Source: Phycisphaerales bacterium (GTDB lineage: Bacteria > Planctomycetota > Phycisphaerae > Phycisphaerales > SM1A02). From it: a DNA stretch of 64,000 nt. Position numbers and translations under genes: made by a program. The stretch covers positions 22,583-86,582 of the forward strand of contig JAKVBU010000017.1 of NCBI GenBank assembly GCA_022446885.1. Direction: 5' to 3'. Below the pieces are notes generated by a model. It worked only from the letters and a program-made list of their open reading frames with translations, had not been told where the DNA came from and did no database searches. This document shows, one piece after another, positions 51,938 through 59,814 of the stretch; within the stretch, counting starts at the first letter, position 1; every line of letters begins with the position of its first letter.

Positions 51938-52720
51938 GTGAGCCGATATCACCGAATCGACTCCTCTACGGACACTGCTGACTCCCACGAAGCCCGATCT
52001 GGATCGGCATGGGATCTCTTCATTGCGGCAACTGCTGTTGTCTCGATGTCGCTGATCATCTGGCAGATGCTCCTCTCGCCCGACAGCGAGGTGGGGTCTC
52101 TTCTGAGGATCTTCGACTGGAGTTTCTGTGTGCTCTTTCTGGCTGATTGGGTACACAGCATCATCATTTCGAAGCACCGCATGCGGTACATCTTCACGTG
52201 GGGCCTGTTTGATCTGGCCTCGGCAATACCGGTCGTCGTGGGCCTTCGCTTCCTTCGACTCGTGCGCATTTTGCGTGTGCTTCGACTGATTCGAACCGCG
52301 CGCATACTCGGGCAGGTCTATCGCCGAGATCGAGCCGCCTTCGCGGTGTCGATCATGCTGCTTGTGGGCATTGGTGTGATCGTTGGTGTCACCGCTGCTG
52401 TGCTGCATGTGGAACGCGCTGTGCCCGGCGCAACCATCAGGACGGCATCTGATGCCGCCTGGTGGGCTGTCGTCACGGTGTCCACAGTCGGCTACGGCGA
52501 CTACGCCCCAATCACCGACACGGGCCGCATTCTGGCCGTTGTACTGATGATCACCGGCATCGGGCTCTTTGCCACCTTCGCCGGCGCGCTGGCCAACATT
52601 TTCATGCAGCACCTGGCGCACACGATCAAGCACACCGATCTTGAGGCTCGCCTCAAACAACTTGAAGGCCCGGACAGCCCCAGCAACGGCAGCGATGCAG
52701 ACGCTGATAGCCCCGGCTGA
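51938..52720 (+). CDS. Voltage-gated potassium channel, Kv/KCNQ-like
   Basis: Inner-membrane channel of 260 residues with six spans. S4 reads FLRLVRILRVLRLIRTARIL (about residues 103-123) with an arginine every third position, and the pore TVSTVGYGDY near residue 182 has the K+ selectivity filter. A C-terminal helix (TIKHTDLEARLKQLEG) is coiled-coil-like and may assemble the tetramer. The GTG at 51938 is taken as start because it is just upstream of the first conserved segment, although the ATG at 51869 is possible. The next gene is convergent, 15 bases away. Confidence 0.85.
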   Translation: MSRYHRIDSSTDTADSHEARSGSAWDLFIAATAVVSMSLIIWQMLLSPDSEVGSLLRIFDWSFCVLFLADWVHSIIISKHRMRYIFTWGLFDLASAIPVVVGLRFLRLVRILRVLRLIRTARILGQVYRRDRAAFAVSIMLLVGIGVIVGVTAAVLHVERAVPGATIRTASDAAWWAVVTVSTVGYGDYAPITDTGRILAVVLMITGIGLFATFAGALANIFMQHLAHTIKHTDLEARLKQLEGPDSPSNGSDADADSPG

Positions 52721-52735
52721 TCCCCCACTCGAGGC

Positions 52736-53356
52736 TCACAACTCTGTGATTCGGATGTTCCGCCAACGCACCTGACCTTGGCGCCCACCGTGCACTTGCA
52801 GGCCGATGAATCCTGATTGATCGCCACCCTCGTCTACAAAATTGGCGCATGGCACGCCGTTGAGCCATGTGCGGACGTGTGGTCCCTGGGCCCGAATGCG
52901 CATGTGGTTCCAATCATCGAGCCGTCGAGCTGCTCGACCCGCCTCATTGTCGTCAAGCGGATCAAGCCAACCTCGAGGCCCTTCATAGAACAGGCCGCAG
53001 GTCCAACTGCGGTCAGACGGGTCCATTTCACACTGATAGCCCTGCACCCGCCCTTCAACTGGATCAAGCGTTGATCGGAACTGCACCCCGCTGTTGCAGA
53101 GTTCGTCCCAGCGAAACTCCAATTCAAGATCGAAGTCTTCGAACGTTTGATCGGTACACAGAAAGGTGTTTGGGCCCGGCCCCCGTCGGCCAACGATGCA
53201 GCCGTCCTCAACCGAATATGTCGCCTCGCCGCCGTGCTTCGTCCAGCCCTCAAGTGATTGGCCGTCAAAGAGCTGCTGTCGATGCTGCTGACAGCCTGTT
53301 AGAGAGGTCGCCGCCAGGGCAATCAGAGACATGGTCAGAGCGATACGAGTCTTCAT
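52736..53356 (-). CDS. DUF1080 lipoprotein
   Basis: Predicted 206-residue lipoprotein (lipobox SLTGC near residue 22) with one DUF1080 domain: LFDGQSLEGWTKHGG, DFDLELEFRWDELCNSGVQFR, GYQCEMDP and GFIGLQVHG, then VRWRNIRITEL. The second DUF1080 copy is at 3.8 kb; this one is membrane-anchored and smaller. TAGGCT ends six bases upstream of the ATG at 53356. Confidence 0.9.
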   Translation of the reverse strand: MKTRIALTMSLIALAATSLTGCQQHRQQLFDGQSLEGWTKHGGEATYSVEDGCIVGRRGPGPNTFLCTDQTFEDFDLELEFRWDELCNSGVQFRSTLDPVEGRVQGYQCEMDPSDRSWTCGLFYEGPRGWLDPLDDNEAGRAARRLDDWNHMRIRAQGPHVRTWLNGVPCANFVDEGGDQSGFIGLQVHGGRQGQVRWRNIRITEL

Positions 53357-53362
53357 TGCTCC

Positions 53363-53368
53363 AGCCTA
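53363..53368 (-). promoter_or_regulatory. -10-like TAGGCT, leaderless position
   Basis: GGCTAGGCT on the minus strand, six bases upstream of the ATG at 53356. Confidence 0.55.
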
Positions 53369-53479
53369 GCCACCAAGTGCCGGCGGCGACAAGCCATCGA
53401 CAGTCGGGTACCTGTAGCTGACATCCAGTATCGTTATGCAAGCCTTACGCCTCTGCACAAGACAACAAAGGAGCCCCTC

Positions 53480-53887
53480 TTGAACACGCAAGAAAAAATC
53501 GCCTCTCTGGAGACTCACATCCGCCGGCAGCGAATTGGCCTGATTGGACTCACTCTGGCATTCGGCGTCGCCCTGCTCGCAGGCATGCAGCAGTCGTCAC
53601 CGCAGGAGTTGACAGTCGAATCGCTCACCATCATGCAAGATGGCAAGCCGAGAATCGTCTTTGGGGAGGATGAGAAGAATGGCGACTTCGGTGCCGCTTT
53701 CCTCGACATGGCTGGCAAGGCTCGAATCACTATAGGTTTGAATGCCAAGAGTGAGGGCGGGATCGCCGTGCTGGACAAGAGCGAGTCGCCGAGAATCGTC
53801 TTGGGCGACGGCCAGCAAGGCGCCGGTATTTTGCTGTTCGAGGCAGGTATCGCCGAATTGCCGCTAACTCCGCCGAAACAGGATTGA
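53480..53887 (+). CDS. Membrane-anchored coiled-coil / beta-repeat protein (paralogue of 10928-11413)
   Basis: Predicted 135-residue protein: charged helix (EKIASLETHIRRQR), one membrane span (about residues 18-35), then repeated beta motifs of the D-x-x-GK-x-R-I-x-(F/I/L)-G kind (DGKPRIVFGEDE, MAGKARITIGLN, KSESPRIVLGDG). The TTG start is chosen since AAAGGAG is seven bases upstream. Its twin at 10928 has the same order of parts. Function unknown. Confidence 0.7.
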   Translation: MNTQEKIASLETHIRRQRIGLIGLTLAFGVALLAGMQQSSPQELTVESLTIMQDGKPRIVFGEDEKNGDFGAAFLDMAGKARITIGLNAKSEGGIAVLDKSESPRIVLGDGQQGAGILLFEAGIAELPLTPPKQD

Positions 53888-53896
53888 CACACAGAC

Positions 53897-54259
53897 ATGA
53901 ATGTGATCGACCTGTCGGAGCACCTATCGCGCATCAGTGACCATTGGTCTCCGCACATCATCGCCGCGCTCAATGGCCAGCACGTAAAACTCGCCCGCAT
54001 CAAGGGCGAGTTCCCCATGCACGCCCACCCGGAAGCCGATGAGTTGTTCCTTGTGCTCGATGGGTCGATGCAGCTGGAGTTTGAAACGCACACCCAAGAC
54101 GTGGCCCAGGGACAGTTGATCGTGGTCCCTCGCGGCGTACGGCACAGACCGCTGGCCGAGGAGGAGTGCTGCATTCTGCTCTTTGAACCCGAGGGCACGG
54201 TCAATACCGGTGATGCGCCCGCCGATCACACCACGACTACTGGCCTTTCCCTCCACTGA
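53897..54259 (+). CDS. Cupin-domain protein
   Basis: Cytoplasmic 120-residue single cupin. MHAHPEADELFLVLDG at residues 41-56 holds the metal-binding H-x-H-x4-E, and the second motif is QLIVVPRGVRHRP with the final histidine. Such short cupins bind sugars, metals or small ligands or isomerise them. It lies 9 bases after the beta-repeat protein gene. Substrate unknown. Confidence 0.9.
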   Translation: MNVIDLSEHLSRISDHWSPHIIAALNGQHVKLARIKGEFPMHAHPEADELFLVLDGSMQLEFETHTQDVAQGQLIVVPRGVRHRPLAEEECCILLFEPEGTVNTGDAPADHTTTTGLSLH

Positions 54260-54290
54260 ATGTCTGAGCAGCCCCCAGTCTGCTTTGCCT

Positions 54291-55331
54291 TCAGGGAGCG
54301 TCTGCGTCCTGAAACCACCTGAGGGTCACGAGTAGCGCCCCGTGATCGGAGGGAAACGAACGCTCACGTACTTCAACAGTGTCGTCTTCCCAGATCTCCG
54401 GCAGCACGGTTGCGTGGATCGGGCGAAGCACCCAGCGATTGCCCTCCGACGCCGGGTTCTTCAGATACAACCTGTCTATGCGTTCGAATGCCTGCGGCGT
54501 ACCCTCGTCCCCCGGCATCGGCCCGCGATACATCGGCGACCAAGTGATGCCCGGATGCTGCAGCGGATTGGGGTGAAGCGTTCGAAACACGTCTACCAAG
54601 CCCACTCGCTGCATGGCCATACTCACCGGCAATGGAAGGGCTCGTCGCCGCGGAAACACCCTTGCCGTGTCGCGTGTCCAGTCCAGATGCGACGGACAGT
54701 TGAAGTCGCCCCCAACCAGCAGCGGAACATCCGCATCCAGCTGACCTGCAGCACGCAAGTGCTCGATGAGCGCCGTCGCCTGTTTGAAGCGGCCGGATTG
54801 TTCTGTCTCACAGGCCAGCAACTGCTCGTCTGTCGAGTCGGGCGCATCCCGCAGCGTGTATCCGACAAAGTGCTTCCAGTCGAACCAGATGCTCCAGGCG
54901 AGCAGTGAGCGGCCCCTGTCGTCTTTCAACAACGCTCCGACGCCGTGCCACTCGTGATGAAAAAACGTCGTCTCAACCTCAAGCGGCGTCAGCACGCACA
55001 GGTGGGTGCTGGGCTCCTGATGCTGATGCCAGCCGAGTTGGTCCGCCGCCCACGCTCCGAACTTGGGCCGTTCGCCGTCGATGTCATAACTCTCTTGCAG
55101 CAGCACGATGTCCGGATTCGCCGCCTTGATGATCTCGAGCGCCTTCTCCGGGCCGTCGTTCACGTCGTTGGCGCCGTGCAGCACGTTCCAAACGAGCACA
55201 CGCAAGGTGTCGTCAGTTGGTTCCTCGGCGCCCGCGACAGCCCACCCCATCGGCAGCAGAATTGCTGCGGCGGCCGCGATCGCCAATGAAGCCAAAGATC
55301 CGTGGGTTCTCTTTTCTGGTGCCCATCTCAT
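54291..55331 (-). CDS. Secreted endonuclease/exonuclease/phosphatase family protein
   Basis: Exported 346-residue EEP-fold hydrolase with signal peptide (to about residue 35, AVAGAEE). Motifs: VLVWNVLHG, VLLQES (catalytic Glu), GGDFNCP (Asp/Asn) and SDHGAL (terminal Asp-His pair), all present, so activity on nucleic acid, phospholipid or phosphoester is expected. GGAG precedes the ATG at 55331 by eight bases; in-frame sequence further upstream crosses the neighbouring promoter. Confidence 0.87.
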   Translation of the reverse strand: MRWAPEKRTHGSLASLAIAAAAAILLPMGWAVAGAEEPTDDTLRVLVWNVLHGANDVNDGPEKALEIIKAANPDIVLLQESYDIDGERPKFGAWAADQLGWHQHQEPSTHLCVLTPLEVETTFFHHEWHGVGALLKDDRGRSLLAWSIWFDWKHFVGYTLRDAPDSTDEQLLACETEQSGRFKQATALIEHLRAAGQLDADVPLLVGGDFNCPSHLDWTRDTARVFPRRRALPLPVSMAMQRVGLVDVFRTLHPNPLQHPGITWSPMYRGPMPGDEGTPQAFERIDRLYLKNPASEGNRWVLRPIHATVLPEIWEDDTVEVRERSFPSDHGALLVTLRWFQDADAP

Positions 55332-55413
55332 GACGCATTGCTCCTGCATGAATGGTAGAGCACCGACAGCCAGCAACCGCGGTCCACTACCATCGAGGTG
55401 GGAGAAACGAACC

Positions 55414-55908
55414 ATGGGATTCCTCATCAAGAAGGCGCTGGTCCTGATCCTCATCTGCGGCCTCATGGGCTTCATGGCCTGGGTGTCGTTCACGCAGGCC
55501 CACGAAGCAGCCCTCAGCATGCACTGGCCCTCGGTCAAGGGACAGGTCACGGATACGGGTGTTCAGGAACACTGGCACCACCATCGTCACTACACGTCGC
55601 ACACATGGGCGCCAGTGGTCTGGTACGAGTACAAGGTCGACGGCAAGACCCTGCAGGACTCGCGTATCGGGTGGGAGTCGGAGAGTTTCGAGCTCAAAGA
55701 CCACGCCGAAAACTGGCTGAAGAAGCACAAGTACCAACGCGGCACCGAGGTTGATGTGTTCTATGACCCCAACCACCCGCATCATGCTTGCCTGATCACC
55801 GGACACGGCGGACATCAAGCGTGGATGGGGTGGTTCTATATCGGCCTCATCGTCTTGTCCCTCGGCATCGTTGGCTGGCAGGTACGCGGGCGAATGGGCG
55901 CCAACTGA
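55414..55908 (+). CDS. DUF3592 membrane protein
   Basis: Predicted 164-residue protein with two membrane spans (about residues 8-30 and 140-160) flanking a DUF3592 domain: SVKGQVTDTGVQEH, VVWYEYKVDGKTLQDSRIG and GTEVDVFYDPNHPHHACLI. A histidine-rich run (HWHHHRHY) within the first loop could bind metal. GGGAG lies about ten bases before the ATG, with TACCAT at 55388-55393 as likely -10. Confidence 0.85.
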   Translation: MGFLIKKALVLILICGLMGFMAWVSFTQAHEAALSMHWPSVKGQVTDTGVQEHWHHHRHYTSHTWAPVVWYEYKVDGKTLQDSRIGWESESFELKDHAENWLKKHKYQRGTEVDVFYDPNHPHHACLITGHGGHQAWMGWFYIGLIVLSLGIVGWQVRGRMGAN

Positions 55909-55922
55909 TCAACAGCACCGCA

Positions 55923-56900
55923 TCACTTGCCCCACTGCAGTCTTGTATTGATCTCTTCGGTGGCTGTGGGCTTTGATTCGTGCAATAACTCGCCCCGAAT
56001 GACCCGCTCATACATGCCCAGGTACCCCTCTGCCATGCAGTCTGCGCTGAAGTGCTCGACGGCATAGGTGTGACATGCATCCGCCGACCAGCGATGAGAC
56101 TCATTCATGGCCGCAGTCAACTCAGCACAACTGGTCGAGAGGAGCCCCACCTCCGGCGGGACGAGTTCAGCGAGAGCGCCCCATGGAGTCGCAAACACCG
56201 GACATCCACAGTGAAGACTCTCAATGACGGCAAGCCCAAATGGCTCATGCCATCGCACGGGAAACACCAACCCTCTGGACTGTCGCATTCGGGCCTGCTT
56301 GGTTCGGTCATCGACCATGCCGTAGAACCTGATTCGCGGATTGAGCGTACACCTGAATCCCATCGAGAAGTTGAGGCGATTCCCTCCTAGCACGTGCAAG
56401 CGTGCACCAGGAACGCCGAGCGTCGCAGCAATGGCACCCTTTACGTTCTTGCGCCGCCAGGCTGCCTTTCCTAGAAAGTGAAAGTCGCGACGAACGCCAT
56501 CAAGCCGAGGCGACGGTGGCCACTCGAGCCCATTGTGCACAAAGGTCTTTGAGCCATGCCGCTCCGCATGGTTACAAGAGATGAACACAGTCTGCTTGGA
56601 CAAAGGCGTGTCGACCGGAGCGTTTCCATGCAATGTCATCACAAATGGATGGTCGACTTCTTCCGGTGGATGGACGTGATAGTGCACGACATCCACATCT
56701 GACGGGATGCACGATCGAACATCCTCCCCCTCATTCCACTCGATGACGGTGGCAAAGTCGCACTCGGTTCCCGGACCGGCCACCATCAGGACATCGTGCC
56801 CAGCTCGGTCAAGTGCTCGAGCCAGATCCCAAACCACACGCTCAATACCGCCGTAGTGCTGCACGGGGAGCCGACGGCTAAAACAGACTGCGATGCGCAT
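55923..56900 (-). CDS. Glycosyltransferase family 4
   Basis: Cytoplasmic GT-B glycosyltransferase of 325 residues. RLPVQHYGGIERVVWDLARAL opens the acceptor domain; the donor domain shows FLGKAAWRRKNVKGAI and the E-x7-E motif WHEPFGLAVIESLHCGCPV near residue 235. It is of the type annotated as WbnK- or tungsten-free glycan-assembly GT4; sugar donor unknown. TATCAT ends ten bases upstream of the ATG at 56900. The gene begins a divergent region with the dockerin island. Confidence 0.88.
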   Translation of the reverse strand: MRIAVCFSRRLPVQHYGGIERVVWDLARALDRAGHDVLMVAGPGTECDFATVIEWNEGEDVRSCIPSDVDVVHYHVHPPEEVDHPFVMTLHGNAPVDTPLSKQTVFISCNHAERHGSKTFVHNGLEWPPSPRLDGVRRDFHFLGKAAWRRKNVKGAIAATLGVPGARLHVLGGNRLNFSMGFRCTLNPRIRFYGMVDDRTKQARMRQSRGLVFPVRWHEPFGLAVIESLHCGCPVFATPWGALAELVPPEVGLLSTSCAELTAAMNESHRWSADACHTYAVEHFSADCMAEGYLGMYERVIRGELLHESKPTATEEINTRLQWGK

Positions 56901-57031
56901 TGCGGCATCCATGATAACACTGCCCGATTGCCACACTCGTCTTGCAAGGGATGGGGCTGTGCCCAACAGGCTGGACGATCTCTCGATGCTTGAGACGAGG
57001 ACTTACCTTTGATCTGCCGCCGAATACCTGA

Positions 57032-57127
57032 TACAAGTCAAGTTGCCCCGAGGACATCAATGACGATGGCTCGGTCGGCACGATTGAGTTGCTCGCCGTT
57101 CTCAGTGACTGGGGCGAGTGCCCATAG
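57032..57127 (+). pseudogene. Orphan dockerin-like tail, gene remnant
   Basis: In frame after a TGA at 57029 the sequence reads CPEDINDDGSVGTIELLAVL and SDWGECP, then TAG at 57125. This is exactly the end of a dockerin-tailed protein, but no start codon or upstream domain exists. The 5' part of the gene has been lost or moved. Confidence 0.75.
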
Positions 57128-57152
57128 CAGAGCCACTTTGCGGCGGCTCTGC
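57127..57152 (+). terminator. Terminator hairpin after the orphan tail
   Basis: GCAGAGCC / GGCTCTGC stem of eight base pairs with a ten-base loop, starting at the last base of the remnant's stop codon, followed by AGTGTTTC. It supports the view that a real gene once ended here. Confidence 0.6.
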
Positions 57153-57454
57153 AGTGTTTCGAGAATGGATCAACTCGACGACCCAGTTCCAAACCAAACT
57201 GCGATTGGGTCTTCCAGCCTGCCCCCTGCTCCAGAGTTCTCCCGCTCAATTTCTTGAGCAGACCTCCAACGGAGTACAGCACACCTTCAGGGGCATCGGA
57301 GCGGAGGTTGGCCGGAATCTGGCCTGCCAGGCGGCCATTGCCCCATAGCCTCGTGCATATTGAAATGTCATTGACCCACCCGGTTTTCCGCTCTCTAATG
57401 GGAGCCCAGCGGTCATGGATCGCGCTGAGATTAGAGGAAGGACTGCTGCACACC
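57153..57454. other. Spacer with no clear gene
   Basis: Between the orphan tail's terminator and the plastocyanin-beta-helix gene. ORFs on both strands here have no recognisable content. TTCCAAACCAAACTG at about 57187 faintly resembles the TTCCAAAC repeat. Promoter for the next gene presumably lies in its last 100 bases. Confidence 0.5.
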
Positions 57455-59476
57455 ATGCCTGCCACGACCAATTCGACCACCGTGCCTCACACGCTTGCTT
57501 TGTTCATGTTGACGGTTGCATCGGCGGCAACGCCCTCCCAAGCGGACACCCACATCGTTCAGGCCTTTGCTGTGTCGTTCGAGCCTGCAGCAATCACGGT
57601 CGCCCCGGGCGACACGGTTACGTGGCAGTATGCAAGTGGATATCCGCACACTGTGACCAGTGGCAGCGACTGCCTTCCTGATGGCCTGTTCGATGCCCCA
57701 CTCAATGGAAGTAACCCCACGTTCTCGTGGACGGTTCCGGATGACGCCACCGGGTCGGTCCCCTACTTCTGCCAGCCGCACTGCGCCATGGGTATGAGCG
57801 GCGTGATCACCGTCGAGGCTGGCCCCAGCACCATTCACGTGCCCGGCGACTATCCCACCGTGCAAGAAGCCGTCTCCGTTGCCGAGCCCGGCGATACCGT
57901 GCTCATCGCTGCTGGTTCATATGACGTAGATGAAGTGCTGTATCTCGAAGGGGTGTCGCTGATGGGCACGACAGATGCCGAGGGTGCACCTGCAGTCACG
58001 TTGCATTTCGTCGATTGGCATCCGGCATCTCACAATTGGGGGTTGATGTGCACGCCCGGAGGCGACGGCGATGAGATTCAGGTGCAGGACATCCGGGTCT
58101 TGAATGCCGTCGTCTCGATCGAGATACAAAATTGCAGCCCGACCGTGACCAACTGCGTCTTTCAGGGCGGCGAAGGTCATCCGCAGTCGTACGACAGCGG
58201 CGGCGCCCAGATTCGCGACAGCGCAGCGACGTTCATTGGGTGTTCGTTCATTGGCAACTCCGGGCGATTCGGTGGCGCGCTGCAGGCCTACAACCCTGCG
58301 GTCGCCGACCCAATCACCCTGACGGATTGTGTCTTTGAGAGCAACCATGCCACAGAAGACGGCGGCGCCTTCTCCCTGCACACGAGCGTTGTGTCGCTGT
58401 ACGGGTGTTCAATTGTCGGCAATACGGCGTCAGGTTCAGGTGGGGGCATGGACATCCACAGCAGTTGCACCGTTGAACTCGCCTCAACCACCGTCTGCGG
58501 CAACGCGCCAGATCAGATTGCCGGCGACTGGGTCGACAATGGAGGCAATGCCGTCAGCGATGCGTGCGACATCAGCAGTGTGATCAATGTGCCGGCGGAC
58601 TACCCCACCATTCAAGGTGCGATTGATGCGTCATCTGATGGCGACACCATCTTGATCGCAGCAGGCACCTATCTGGAATTCAACATTGATGTCAGCGGCA
58701 AGGCCATCACGATCAAAGGTGAGTTGGGCGAAGACGGCGTTCCGCTCACAATCATCGACGGCCAAGGCACCGCAACGCAGCCGCTCATGGGCTGCTACAG
58801 CGGTGAAGGGCTGGACACCATCATCGAGAACCTGCACTTTACAGGTGGCAATGGGCATTATGGCGGCGGCCTCTTTTTCTACGACCACAGCAGCGGTACC
58901 GTGAACAACTGCCTGTTCACCGACAACTACAGTTACATGATCGGCGGTGCGACCACTGCTTACTTCTTCTGCAGTCCCCAGTACAACAACTGCACCTTCC
59001 GTAACAACGAGGCTGGACGATTTGGAGGGGCCGTCCTCAGCACGTACGACTGCTACCCGGTGTTTACCGATTGTGTGTTTGAGGGCAATCATGCCGCCAA
59101 GGGTGGTGGCGGCATCGCCAGTTATCAAACGACGACGTACATCGGCTGCACGATCACCGGCAACACCACTGCGGGTGGTGGCGGAGGGATTTACACAGGG
59201 GTCTATCTTGAACATCTGACCGACACCACGGTCTGCGGTAATGTTCCGACCCAGATCGGCGGCAGCTGGACAGACAACGGTGGCAATATTGTCGCCGACG
59301 AGTGCCCCGGCGATTGCCCTGGAGACCTCAATGGCAGCGGCAGTGTTGATGTAGACGACTTGCTGATGCTCTTGTCGGCCTACAGCCAGAGCGATGCGGG
59401 CGATTGCGATGGCGACGGTGATACCGACGTCGAAGACCTGCTCGTGCTGATCGGAGGCTGGGGCGCTTGTCCTTAG
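57455..59476 (+). CDS. Plastocyanin-like domain fused to two beta-helices and paired dockerin repeats
   Basis: Exported 673-residue protein. Signal peptide to about residue 30. A cupredoxin domain follows (about 33-122): YPHTV His65, then FCQPHCAMGMSG with Cys106, His109 and Met114, the pseudoazurin-style copper site. Two right-handed beta-helix domains, each opened by (H/N)VP(G/A)DYPT(V/I)Q and closed by VCGN(A/V)P-x-QI-x-G-x-W-x-DNGGN, are an internal duplication. Two dockerin-like repeats (GDLNGSGSVDVDDLLMLL and CDGDGDTDVEDLLVLIGGWG) end the protein in GACP. Probably extracellular; electron transfer at a sugar or lipid surface is one speculation. Confidence 0.87.
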   Translation: MPATTNSTTVPHTLALFMLTVASAATPSQADTHIVQAFAVSFEPAAITVAPGDTVTWQYASGYPHTVTSGSDCLPDGLFDAPLNGSNPTFSWTVPDDATGSVPYFCQPHCAMGMSGVITVEAGPSTIHVPGDYPTVQEAVSVAEPGDTVLIAAGSYDVDEVLYLEGVSLMGTTDAEGAPAVTLHFVDWHPASHNWGLMCTPGGDGDEIQVQDIRVLNAVVSIEIQNCSPTVTNCVFQGGEGHPQSYDSGGAQIRDSAATFIGCSFIGNSGRFGGALQAYNPAVADPITLTDCVFESNHATEDGGAFSLHTSVVSLYGCSIVGNTASGSGGGMDIHSSCTVELASTTVCGNAPDQIAGDWVDNGGNAVSDACDISSVINVPADYPTIQGAIDASSDGDTILIAAGTYLEFNIDVSGKAITIKGELGEDGVPLTIIDGQGTATQPLMGCYSGEGLDTIIENLHFTGGNGHYGGGLFFYDHSSGTVNNCLFTDNYSYMIGGATTAYFFCSPQYNNCTFRNNEAGRFGGAVLSTYDCYPVFTDCVFEGNHAAKGGGGIASYQTTTYIGCTITGNTTAGGGGGIYTGVYLEHLTDTTVCGNVPTQIGGSWTDNGGNIVADECPGDCPGDLNGSGSVDVDDLLMLLSAYSQSDAGDCDGDGDTDVEDLLVLIGGWGACP

Positions 59477-59558
59477 TCACCCCCACCACAACCCACCACC
59501 CCACAGCACCTCCGTATGTACGGGGGTGTTGTTCGTATGTATGGGGGTGTTGTTTTTT
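59477..59558 (+). terminator. Terminator repeat copy 1, with doubled 3' arm
   Basis: CAGCACCTCCGT (59504-59515) pairs with ACGGGGGTGTTG (59520-59531); a second near copy of the right arm (ATGGGGGTGTTG, 59541-59552) follows and ends in TTTTTT. The flanking ACCCCCACCACAACCCACCA block is the same as in copies at 61467 and 62786. Confidence 0.8.
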
Positions 59559-59814
59559 AGGCCTAAGTAAGTAAACAAAGGAGCAAGCCGGAGCGTTGAC
59601 ATCGGAACAATGCCTGACTAGGTTACAACCATTCGTGATCTACGCCATCTATGGTTGATGACGCAGGGCCAATCATCGGCACTGTTTAGTTCAAACATCT
59701 TCGCCCCGTCTCGACACTAGAGACCAAGACATAGCCCACCCAAGACAGGTCGGCAGATAGCGTCAAGAAGTCCTCAAGTGATTCCTTGCTGTATCAAAAC
59801 TGTGGAGAAGGCAC
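59559..59814. other. AT-richer spacer, no gene seen
   Basis: Carries stop codons in all frames and no recognisable coding signal. Its end holds the ribosome binding site GGAG, six bases before the next ATG. Promoter elements for the dockerin gene downstream must lie here but no hexamer stands out. Confidence 0.5.

Noticed and set aside
56901..57480. Minus-strand ORF around 56.9-57.5 kb
   Set aside because: It runs antisense through the dockerin remnant and the next gene's signal peptide, has no recognisable domain and no ribosome binding site.
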